5,566 bases of DNA from Candidatus Dormiibacterota bacterium (GTDB lineage: Bacteria; Chloroflexota; Dormibacteria; Aeolococcales; Aeolococcaceae), in the NCBI GenBank assembly GCA_003136295.1, contig PLDZ01000008.1:5399-10964 (forward strand), in the 5' to 3' direction. Both the position numbers and the translations under genes were made by a program. The notes beneath the pieces were generated by a model that had not been told where the DNA came from, made no database searches, and worked only from the letters and a program-made list of their open reading frames with translations. How positions within the stretch are numbered: position 1 is the stretch's first letter; every line of letters starts with the position of its first letter. Below, piece by piece: positions 1 through 4,354 of the stretch.

Positions 1-339
1 CCAGTCAGCGCGGAGGTCGGCATCGACGAACTCCAACTGATGCCGTTGACGGAGGGCGCCGCGGCCGATGGCGAGGAGGACGGGGTCGGCGTCGATGGCG
101 ACCACGCTGGCGCCGGGGATGCGGTCAAGGACGCGCGCGCTCAGGGATCCGGGCCCGCACCCGAGGTCCAGCACGCGAGGTTCGGGCCCGGCAAATGCCG
201 CCACGGCGTCGACCATCGCGCTGAAGCGTTCCTCACGGTCCGGAATATGGCGTTGCTGCTGCGCGTCCCAGCGCGCCAGCCACCCGGAAAAATCAGTGGC
301 GACCTGCTGCATGCTCATATCCGGGTACGTGTACCACAT
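1..339 (-). CDS. SAM-dependent methyltransferase, class I, C-terminus cut off by the window edge
   Basis: The reading frame stays open for 113 codons from ATG 339-337 to the left edge, so only the N-terminal part of the protein is present. It shows the class I Rossmann methyltransferase pattern. Motif I is VLDLGCGPGS at about residues 56-65, which forms the SAM-binding glycine loop. The following strand, VVAIDADP at about 79-86, places acidic D83 where it would bind the ribose hydroxyls. FVDADLR at about 104-110 fits the next motif. The N-terminal ~50 residues look like a helical cap. The family (Methyltransf_25/31 or UbiE-like) transfers a methyl group from SAM; the substrate cannot be told from this part. 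The ATG overlaps the TGA of the upstream histidine kinase by one base (TGATG) and has no Shine-Dalgarno of its own, so expression is probably by translational coupling. Downstream ATGs at codons 8 and 10 are possible alternative starts. The class is confident, the role unknown. Confidence 0.88.
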   Translation of the reverse strand, partial: MWYTYPDMSMQQVATDFSGWLARWDAQQQRHIPDREERFSAMVDAVAAFAGPEPRVLDLGCGPGSLSARVLDRIPGASVVAIDADPVLLAIGRGALRQRHQLEFVDADLRADW

Positions 340-1460
340 CAGCGTGACCGTGCCGCGGGAAGCTGCAGCGTGATTGCGGTGCCGTCCACCTGCGTGCTCG
401 TCGCGGTCACCGAGCCGCCGTGCGCCTCGACGACGTCGCGGACGATCGCGAGTCCGAGTCCCGATCCCGTGGACGACGGCCCCTTCACAAAACGATCGAA
501 GATGCGCGGGAGCAACTCCGCGGGAATACCGGTTCCGTCGTCGCGAACCGTCAGCAGCACCGAGCCGTCGGCGGCAGCTCCCTCGACGCGGATCGTACCG
601 CCGGGGCGTGCGTGGGCCAGCGCGTTACTGACGAGATTGCCCAAAACTCCGCGGATTCTGCCCGGGTCGGCGTCGATCGGTGGAAGGTCGACGTCGATGT
701 GCTCGGTCATCTGCACGCCGGCAGCCCTCGCCTCGGCGCCGAAGGCACCCAGCGTCTCGTTGACGAGGACCGCGACATCGATCGGTTCGCGATGCAGCTG
801 CAAGGCGCCGCTTTCCGCCAAGGTCAGCGTGCTGAGATCGTCGACGAGCATCTCCATCGACTCCGTTGCGCTCACGATCGGGGCCATGTGCTCGGCATCA
901 GCCGGATAGATGCCGTCGGTGACGGCCTCGGCCTGACCCCGGATGATGGAGAGCGGCGTTCGCAACTCGTGGGCGATATCCGCGAGGACCGACCGCCGGT
1001 GGGTCTCCTCGGCTTCGAGACGGCTGCTCATGGCGTTCATGGCACGCGCGAGCGAGCGAAGGTCTGACGGCCCTCGCACCGGAACCCGCGCGGAGAGATC
1101 CCCGGCCTCGATGCGGTGTGCACCCTCGATCAGCGCCCCAACCGGCGCCGCCAGGCGGCGGAGCACCAGGATCGCAATGACGATTGCGAGCCCACCGAGC
1201 ACCAGCGCGGTCACCGCCACGGCGGTGTCGAACGGGGCTGAGCTCACCGCGCCAAAGGCGCTGAGCAGCAGCCAGACCACGCCGAAGATCGCGCTCAGGA
1301 CGACGAGCAGCGCCAGTCCGACGAAGCACCCGATGCGCCGCGCAATACGTCTCCCGTGACGCCGCCAGTTCGGGCCTCCCGACCACGGCGATGTCTCGCC
1401 CTCCGGCCACCAGGGTGGGCGGCCGCCACCCCCTCTCCCCCACGGCGGCCCCGACCTCAT
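339..1460 (-). CDS. Sensor histidine kinase with HAMP, HisKA and HATPase_c domains
   Basis: This 373-residue membrane sensor kinase should autophosphorylate on a histidine and pass the phosphate to the adjacent response regulator. A cytoplasmic N-tail of about 44 residues is rich in Gly, Pro and Trp and ends in an Arg cluster. Two transmembrane helices follow at about 46-69 and 79-100. They are separated by only about ten residues, so there is no periplasmic sensor domain. A HAMP linker covers about 101-153. The dimerisation/phosphoacceptor helix carries DIAHELRTPL with H164. The ATPase domain has the N box (N275, N279), the G1 box DDGTGIP (307-313), the F box FDRF (321-324) and the G2 box GSGLGLA (332-338), so all catalytic boxes are intact. 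ATG 1460-1458 overlaps the regulator's TGA by 4 nt (ATGA), and its own TGA overlaps the methyltransferase ATG. The signal is not evident; intramembrane sensing or a partner protein is likely. Confidence 0.95.
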   Translation of the reverse strand: MRSGPPWGRGGGGRPPWWPEGETSPWSGGPNWRRHGRRIARRIGCFVGLALLVVLSAIFGVVWLLLSAFGAVSSAPFDTAVAVTALVLGGLAIVIAILVLRRLAAPVGALIEGAHRIEAGDLSARVPVRGPSDLRSLARAMNAMSSRLEAEETHRRSVLADIAHELRTPLSIIRGQAEAVTDGIYPADAEHMAPIVSATESMEMLVDDLSTLTLAESGALQLHREPIDVAVLVNETLGAFGAEARAAGVQMTEHIDVDLPPIDADPGRIRGVLGNLVSNALAHARPGGTIRVEGAAADGSVLLTVRDDGTGIPAELLPRIFDRFVKGPSSTGSGLGLAIVRDVVEAHGGSVTATSTQVDGTAITLQLPAARSR

Positions 1461-2146
1461 CCCTCGCTGTCCACGAGGCGGTAGCCGACTCCGAAGACGG
1501 TCTGGAGGTGGCGAGGCGAGCGTGGGTCGGGTTCGAGCTTGCGGCGAATGTTCTTGACGTGCGCGTCGATGGCTCGCTCGTACGACTCGACAGCAACGCC
1601 GTGCACCGCGTCGAGGAGTTGCGCCCGCGTGAAGACGCGGCCCGGCTGGCGGGCCATGTGCAAGAGCAGTTGAAACTCCGTTGCGGTCAGCGGCACCTCG
1701 CGTCCGTCGACCTGCACGTGCATCCGCGGTGCGTCGAGCACGATGGAGTCACCGACACGGACGACGTCCTCGTGCATCGCGGCAGCCTGGGCCCGGCGCA
1801 GCACCGCCCGCACGCGCGCAACGATTTCCCGTGCGCTGAAGGGCTTGGTGACGTAGTCATCCGCGCCGAGCTCGAGACCCGCGACCCGGTCGGCCTCCTC
1901 AGTTCGCGCGGTGAGCATGATGATGGGCACGTCACCCGCACGGCGCAGCGCGCGTGCGACATCGAGCCCGTCCATGCGCGGCAGCGTCAGGTCCAGGATC
2001 ACCAGGTCCGGGTGGCCGCGCGCGAAGACCTGAAGTGCATCCTCGCCGTTGGCCGCAGTCATCACGTCGAACCCCGCGCGCTCGAGGTAGTCGCGTATCA
2101 GGCGCACGATCGCCGGCTCATCGTCGACGATCAGCACTCTGGTCAT
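1457..2146 (-). CDS. OmpR/PhoB-family response regulator, partner of the adjacent kinase
   Basis: This 229-residue cytoplasmic two-component regulator has the usual length for its family. The receiver domain (about 1-120) has the acidic pair D8-D9, phosphoacceptor D52 in LVILDLTLP, T79 in LTA and K101 in TKPF, so it should be phosphorylated normally. The winged-helix DNA-binding domain (about 128-226) has the TATEFQLL segment, a recognition helix region near AIDAHVKNIRRKL and the terminal wing FGVGYRL. I chose ATG 2146 because it starts directly on the first receiver strand (MTRVLIVDDE). The frame is open upstream to 2332, but that extension is not receiver-like and overlaps the preceding gene. 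No Shine-Dalgarno precedes the ATG. A TANNNT hexamer (TACGAT) lies 9 nt upstream, so leaderless translation or read-through from the upstream gene are both possible. Its TGA overlaps the kinase ATG. The direct repeat at 2535-2553 is a plausible target of this regulator. Confidence 0.95.
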   Translation of the reverse strand: MTRVLIVDDEPAIVRLIRDYLERAGFDVMTAANGEDALQVFARGHPDLVILDLTLPRMDGLDVARALRRAGDVPIIMLTARTEEADRVAGLELGADDYVTKPFSAREIVARVRAVLRRAQAAAMHEDVVRVGDSIVLDAPRMHVQVDGREVPLTATEFQLLLHMARQPGRVFTRAQLLDAVHGVAVESYERAIDAHVKNIRRKLEPDPRSPRHLQTVFGVGYRLVDSEG

Positions 2147-2155
2147 GGCACGGGC

Positions 2156-2161
2156 ATCGTA
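2156..2161 (-). promoter_or_regulatory. Possible -10 box for a leaderless response-regulator transcript
   Basis: The minus strand reads TACGAT, a match to the TANNNT pattern of bacterial -10 boxes, ending 9 nt before the regulator ATG. A start site about 7 nt downstream would put the transcript's 5' end within a few bases of the ATG, which fits the lack of a Shine-Dalgarno. No clear -35 element is visible, since that position falls in the loop of the 2171-2194 hairpin. This is weak evidence from one hexamer. Confidence 0.3.
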
Positions 2162-2170
2162 GGGCGACGC

Positions 2171-2194
2171 GGGGCGGCGAGCAGCCGCCGCCCC
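2171..2194 (-). other. Strong G+C hairpin between the small membrane gene and the response regulator
   Basis: A perfect 9-bp stem pairs GGGGCGGCG (2171-2179) with CGCCGCCCC (2186-2194), leaving a six-base loop. The bases 2165-2168 (CGAC) and 2195-2198 (GTCG) can extend it across a two-base bulge. It lies in the 56-nt gap after the stop of the small membrane protein. No T-tract follows on the minus strand, so it is not a classical intrinsic terminator. It could stabilise the 3' end of the upstream message, attenuate read-through into the regulator, or set their ratio. Confidence 0.6.
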
Positions 2195-2202
2195 GTCGAT
2201 CG

Positions 2203-2481
2203 TCAGACCGACTGGGGCGCGGCCGTGGATGCCTCGGGATCCGACGCCTTGTGGCCGGCGCCGGAACAGCCACCACCCCAGCCCTTCCCGTGGGAGCCGA
2301 AGGCATGCGGTCCGAAGCCGCGCCGATTCCAACGCCGTGGCGTCAGACCCAGCACCCGTGGCACCACCAGAGCGCCGAGGAAGGTGATGATGATGAACCC
2401 CGGGTCCCGAGTGGTAATGCCCACCGCGGTTGCCGCCCCGATTGCCACGAGGCCCCAGGCGGTGCGTCCTGCACGATACAT
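2203..2481 (-). CDS. Small two-helix membrane protein with Gly/His-rich tail, upstream of the two-component genes
   Basis: I do not recognise this 92-residue protein. From ATG 2481 it has a short basic start (MYRAGR). A hydrophobic stretch follows at about 8-21 and a second at about 27-45 (GFIIITFLGALVV), so it is probably a two-helix inner-membrane protein. The tail (about 46-92) is hydrophilic: first an Arg-rich piece (TPRRWNRR), then a Gly-rich segment with three His and one Cys (near HAFGSHGKG and GGGCSGAGH), then an Ala/Ser/Thr/Pro end. The tail could bind metal or nucleotide, but no known motif is present. An upstream in-frame ATG exists at 2523, but AAGGAG at 2494-2489 sits 7 nt before ATG 2481 and settles the start. 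It is the first gene after the putative operator/promoter at 2508-2553 and lies 56 nt before the response regulator. That placement suggests an accessory or sensing partner of the kinase, which lacks a sensor domain. Confidence 0.75.
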   Translation of the reverse strand: MYRAGRTAWGLVAIGAATAVGITTRDPGFIIITFLGALVVPRVLGLTPRRWNRRGFGPHAFGSHGKGWGGGCSGAGHKASDPEASTAAPQSV

Positions 2482-2488
2482 GTCGATT

Positions 2489-2494
2489 CTCCTT
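2489..2494 (-). promoter_or_regulatory. Ribosome binding site of the small membrane protein
   Basis: The minus strand reads AAGGAG, spaced 7 nt from ATG 2481. It fixes the start at 2481 rather than at the upstream in-frame ATGs at 2523/2520, which have no comparable site. Confidence 0.85.
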
Positions 2495-2507
2495 GTGGAG
2501 GGGTTGA

Positions 2508-2513
2508 ACGGTA
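2508..2513 (-). promoter_or_regulatory. Putative -10 box of the signalling operon
   Basis: The minus strand reads TACCGT (TANNNT). A start site near 2501 would leave a leader of about 20 nt holding the AAGGAG site. The -35 region would fall near 2531-2536, where no good consensus is seen but where the direct repeat at 2535-2553 begins. That arrangement would suit an activator-dependent promoter. Confidence 0.4.
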
Positions 2514-2534
2514 CGTGCATCACTGTCGCGGCGA

Positions 2535-2553
2535 GATGTGAATCGGATGTGAA
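2535..2553 (-). promoter_or_regulatory. Direct-repeat operator, likely bound by an OmpR/PhoP-type response regulator
   Basis: On the minus strand TTCACATC occurs twice, at 2553-2546 and 2542-2535, separated by three bases. This gives a pitch of exactly 11 bp, one helical turn. OmpR/PhoB-family dimers bind head-to-tail on direct repeats of this pitch; the TCACATC-N4-TCACATC form resembles the mycobacterial PhoP box (TCACAGC-N4-TCACAGC). It lies just upstream of the putative -10 of the operon encoding an OmpR-family regulator, so autoregulation is the natural inference. The repeat is seen directly; the bound protein is inferred. Confidence 0.6.
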
Positions 2554-2592
2554 CGGCGGACGGAGGTCTGGCGGGCGACGGCAGGTCGCAGT

Positions 2593-2612
2593 CTTTACAC
2601 GCGGTAGTAAAG
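2593..2612. repeat. Short inverted repeat CTTTAC-N8-GTAAAG
   Basis: CTTTAC (2593-2598) and GTAAAG (2607-2612) form a 6-bp inverted repeat with an 8-bp spacer. It lies between the cupin terminator stem and the signalling-operon promoter. The right arm overlaps the T-tract side of the terminator. It could be an operator, but may be chance. Confidence 0.3.
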
Positions 2613-2639
2613 GTCGGCTCCCGCCACCGGGAGCCGACC
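2597..2639 (-). terminator. Intrinsic terminator of the cupin gene
   Basis: GGTCGGCTCCCG (2612-2623) pairs perfectly with CGGGAGCCGACC (2628-2639), leaving a four-base loop. On the minus strand the stem is followed at once by TTTACTAC, a short T-rich tract, and it starts 28 nt past the cupin stop codon. The plus-strand side has no T-tract, so it acts for minus-strand transcripts. It insulates the cupin/sulfurtransferase group from the signalling operon. Confidence 0.85.
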
Positions 2640-2667
2640 CTGCCGTGTCATCGACGATCGCCGGCGC

Positions 2668-3045
2668 TCACGAGCCCTTCGCGTAGTCGCCGAAGCCCGC
2701 CCAGTCGACGACGACACACGCCTCATCGCCGACGGTCCAGGCGTCGTGCCCTGGCGGGCAGATCATCAGGTCGCCAGGTCCGAACTCGTCCTCGGTGCCA
2801 TCGTCCATGACCACCTTCATCCGTCCCGAGACGAAATAGGCGACATGGCCCGCCTGGCAGCTGTCTGTCTTGGCGATCGGCTTCACGTGCTGCGACCATT
2901 TCCAACCGGGCTCGAACCGGGCGCGACCCACGGGGCCGCCCTCCGTGGTGACAAGGTCGAGCTTGCCGGTGCCTGCTTCGAAACGGCGCGTCTCGTCCGG
3001 CGAGTCAAGACTCTTCCGGATCATCCGAGTGCCTGTCGTTGCCAT
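2668..3045 (-). CDS. Small single-domain cupin protein
   Basis: This 125-residue cytoplasmic protein is almost entirely one cupin beta-barrel. Cupin motif 1 is represented by the segment from PGWKWSQH to GHVAYFVSGRM (about 46-76), with H53 and H67. Motif 2 is GDLMICPPGHDAW (91-103), with the P-G turn and H100. The HxH pair of classical motif 1 is not present (the sequence is WSQHVKP), so metal would be held by a reduced or altered ligand set, if bound at all. Close relatives I recall from actinobacteria share GWKWS-HVKPIA-TDSCQ and PPGHDAW and have no assigned function. The frame is open upstream to 3225, but ATG 3045 has a near-perfect AAGGAGG site 7 nt away, and the extension would overlap the sulfurtransferase. 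It lies 73 nt after the sulfurtransferase with no terminator between, so co-transcription is likely. A strong terminator follows. Confidence 0.87.
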   Translation of the reverse strand: MATTGTRMIRKSLDSPDETRRFEAGTGKLDLVTTEGGPVGRARFEPGWKWSQHVKPIAKTDSCQAGHVAYFVSGRMKVVMDDGTEDEFGPGDLMICPPGHDAWTVGDEACVVVDWAGFGDYAKGS

Positions 3046-3052
3046 TGACTGT

Positions 3053-3059
3053 CCTCCTT
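3053..3059 (-). promoter_or_regulatory. Ribosome binding site of the cupin gene
   Basis: The minus strand reads AAGGAGG, spaced 7 nt from ATG 3045. It is close to the full anti-Shine-Dalgarno match and decides this start over in-frame ATGs further upstream. Confidence 0.88.
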
Positions 3060-3118
3060 GTGACGGTTGCCGATTGCTGACGAGGGCGCGGCTTTGGGAG
3101 CGAATGACGCAGCGAGGA

Positions 3119-4000
3119 TCAGCCCGCAGCGCCGTACTCGATGGGCCGCTCTGGATCTGCGCTCCATTCCGAGAACGAGCCGTCGTACACGCCGGCCCCA
3201 TGAACACCGGCGATCTCGAGCGCAATCAGTGCGACGGTGGCGGATACGCCGGTGCCGCACGTGGCGATCAGCTCCCGGGGAGGCCGCGCGGGGTCGACGC
3301 CCGCATCGCGCAGCAGGCGAACGATCGCCGCCGGGCTGGCGAACAATCCAGTCGCACCGTCAACAAGCTCCTGGTACGGCAGGGAAAGCGCGCCCGGGAT
3401 GTGACCCGTGCCCGCGGCCCCGGGCTCGCCGAGAAAGAGATGGCGCGGCCGAGCATCCACCAGCGTCACCCCATTGGCTGTGGCCATCTGAACCTCGTCG
3501 AGACTACGTCGCAGCGGGGTGCGAACCTTCGTGGTGAAGGTCATTGCAGGTCGCTCAACCACATCGGCGGTCGCCGGCCGGGATTCCTCGAGCCAGGTGC
3601 GCCAGCCGCCGTCCAGGACGCGAGCCTCGGCGCCGTAGAACCGGAAACTCCATGCGACACGCGCGGCGAAAATGCCGTAGTAGTCGTCATACGCGACGAT
3701 CAGGTCGCCTTCGTTGATGCCCAGAGCGCCGGCGCGCTTGGCGAACGCGTCGGGTGACGCAACCTGGTACGGCACCGGGTCGCTCACATCGACGAAATCC
3801 TTTTCCCAGTCGATGAAGATCGCGCCTGGGATATGGCCCTCCGAGTACTCGACGCGCTTGGCGTGCGCGAGCGATGAGCTCGGATGCCGTCCGCGAACGT
3901 CGAGGATCCGCACCCGCGGTTGATCCAGGTTGGCCCCGAGCCAGTCACTGCTGACGAGCGGCCCGGGCGGCAGTTCGAGCTCGGGTACGAGTTGGGTCAT
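3119..4000 (-). CDS. Two-domain sulfurtransferase, rhodanese / 3-mercaptopyruvate sulfurtransferase type
   Basis: This 293-residue protein has the tandem rhodanese architecture typical of thiosulfate and 3-mercaptopyruvate sulfurtransferases, which move sulfane sulfur from a donor to a thiol or cyanide. The N-terminal, structural rhodanese domain (about 13-140) has ILDVRG, EGHIPGAIFIDW (54-65) and VAYDDYYGIFAARVAW, with Asp where an active domain would have Cys. The C-terminal catalytic domain (about 165-287) has LVDARP, GHIPGALSLPY (199-209) and the active loop CGTGVSA with C248. CG-S/T-GV is the loop type of mercaptopyruvate enzymes rather than CRxG(V/T) of rhodanese. Oddly, the usual Arg of DARxxxRF appears as L188 (DARPRHLF), and the following EPR is EPG, so the donor may differ. 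ATG 4000 has AGGAG 7 nt upstream. The protein is probably cytoplasmic, as no signal peptide is visible. It is likely co-transcribed with the cupin; an imperfect direct repeat lies upstream. Confidence 0.92.
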   Translation of the reverse strand: MTQLVPELELPPGPLVSSDWLGANLDQPRVRILDVRGRHPSSSLAHAKRVEYSEGHIPGAIFIDWEKDFVDVSDPVPYQVASPDAFAKRAGALGINEGDLIVAYDDYYGIFAARVAWSFRFYGAEARVLDGGWRTWLEESRPATADVVERPAMTFTTKVRTPLRRSLDEVQMATANGVTLVDARPRHLFLGEPGAAGTGHIPGALSLPYQELVDGATGLFASPAAIVRLLRDAGVDPARPPRELIATCGTGVSATVALIALEIAGVHGAGVYDGSFSEWSADPERPIEYGAAG

Positions 4001-4007
4001 CTGCGTG

Positions 4008-4012
4008 CTCCT
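4008..4012 (-). promoter_or_regulatory. Ribosome binding site of the sulfurtransferase
   Basis: The minus strand reads AGGAG, spaced 7 nt from ATG 4000, which supports that start. Confidence 0.8.
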
Positions 4013-4017
4013 GTTTG

Positions 4018-4058
4018 AGGTGGGTTGACGCCCCAGACCCTAGGAGCAGGTGGTTGAC
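4018..4058. repeat. Imperfect direct repeat upstream of the sulfurtransferase, possible operator pair
   Basis: AGGTGGGTTGAC (4018-4029) and AGGTGGTTGAC (4048-4058) differ by one G and are spaced about 30 bp apart, close to three helical turns. They flank a minus-strand TAGGGT hexamer (4042-4037) that could be a -10 box for the sulfurtransferase. This could be a regulator-binding pair or chance; no known regulator consensus was recognised. Confidence 0.4.
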
Positions 4059-4088
4059 CCCTTCTTACCGCGACCTTGCACCAACCTT

Positions 4089-4113
4089 GACGCTCCGATC
4101 TGCCCGGAGCGTC
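4089..4113 (-). terminator. Hairpin downstream of the DUF1059 gene, terminator-like without T-tract
   Basis: GACGCTCCG (4089-4097) pairs perfectly with CGGAGCGTC (4105-4113) around a seven-base loop, beginning 7 nt past the DUF1059 stop codon. The position fits a 3'-end hairpin, but the minus strand continues AAGGTTGG with no U-run. Termination would need a factor, or the hairpin may simply protect the mRNA end. It probably separates DUF1059 from the sulfurtransferase transcript. Confidence 0.55.
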
Positions 4114-4120
4114 GCGCGGT

Positions 4121-4279
4121 TCAGGCCTCTTCGGCCATCGCCAGCAGGTCGTCCTTGCTGACCTCTCCCACCAGCTCGGGGTGATCGCTCTGCATGTGTC
4201 CCTCGATCACCGCCGCAGCATCCGCTGCTGTCTCGCCGCGTCCGACGAAACCACACTGACAGATGATCTGCTTGGCCAT
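4121..4279 (-). CDS. DUF1059 family mini-protein with Cys/His metal-site pattern
   Basis: This 52-residue protein has the hallmarks of the DUF1059 family. CxCG near the N-terminus (C7, C9, G10) is followed by a helix and an H-x4-H pair in GHMQSDHPEL (H28, H33), then a charged C-terminal helix (SKDDLLAMAEEA). The two Cys and two His probably form one zinc site; the family is common in actinobacteria and archaea and has no established function. I chose ATG 4279 because GGAGG lies at 4290-4286, 6 nt upstream. The frame is open further upstream to 4492, but that part is antisense to the divergent regulator gene and is not conserved-looking. The gene is divergent from the SARP-like regulator, whose likely start lies 75 nt away, so the two share a short intergenic region and could be under that regulator's control. 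Confidence 0.85.
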   Translation of the reverse strand: MAKQIICQCGFVGRGETAADAAAVIEGHMQSDHPELVGEVSKDDLLAMAEEA

Positions 4280-4285
4280 GGCTCT

Positions 4286-4290
4286 CCTCC
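4286..4290 (-). promoter_or_regulatory. Ribosome binding site of the DUF1059 gene
   Basis: The minus strand reads GGAGG, followed by a second AG-rich stretch, with 6 nt to ATG 4279. It fixes the short DUF1059 start and argues against the 123-residue extended frame. Confidence 0.8.
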
Positions 4291-4354
4291 GTGGGTCGAT
4301 CAGGCCCGCTCTACGCGGACCCTCGAACTTTCTGACATTCTCCTTGCCGCAACG

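Noticed and set aside
420..1067. Plus-strand open frame of 215 codons, with two others at 40-909 and 943-1359
   Set aside because: All are antisense to the histidine kinase, whose catalytic boxes are fully intact; the plus-strand translations show no family motifs.
2147..2332. 62-codon N-terminal extension of the response regulator
   Set aside because: The receiver domain starts exactly at ATG 2146. The extension overlaps the small membrane gene in another frame and has no domain features.
1391..2686. Long plus-strand open frame of 431 codons
   Set aside because: It lies antisense to the response regulator and small membrane gene, has no recognisable domain and low-complexity composition, and is explained by high G+C content leaving the opposite frame open.
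3046..3225. 60-codon N-terminal extension of the cupin
   Set aside because: It overlaps the end of the sulfurtransferase gene, and AAGGAGG 7 nt before ATG 3045 marks the real start.
2870..3757. Plus-strand open frame of 295 codons
   Set aside because: It is antisense to the cupin and the sulfurtransferase, both clear family members with ribosome sites.
4025..4059. Two plus-strand TTGAC hexamers as -35 boxes
   Set aside because: No matching -10 hexamer lies 16-18 bp downstream of either, and no plus-strand gene begins nearby.
4301..4339. Possible 12-codon leader peptide on the minus strand before the DUF1059 gene (ATG at 4339, TGA ending at 4301)
   Set aside because: AAGGAG lies only one base from its ATG, too close for good initiation, and the peptide has no attenuation-like codon run.
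4181..4354. 58-codon N-terminal extension of the SARP-like regulator
   Set aside because: It is antisense to the DUF1059 gene and shows no domain-like sequence. It is not wholly excluded because the TTG start lacks a ribosome site.
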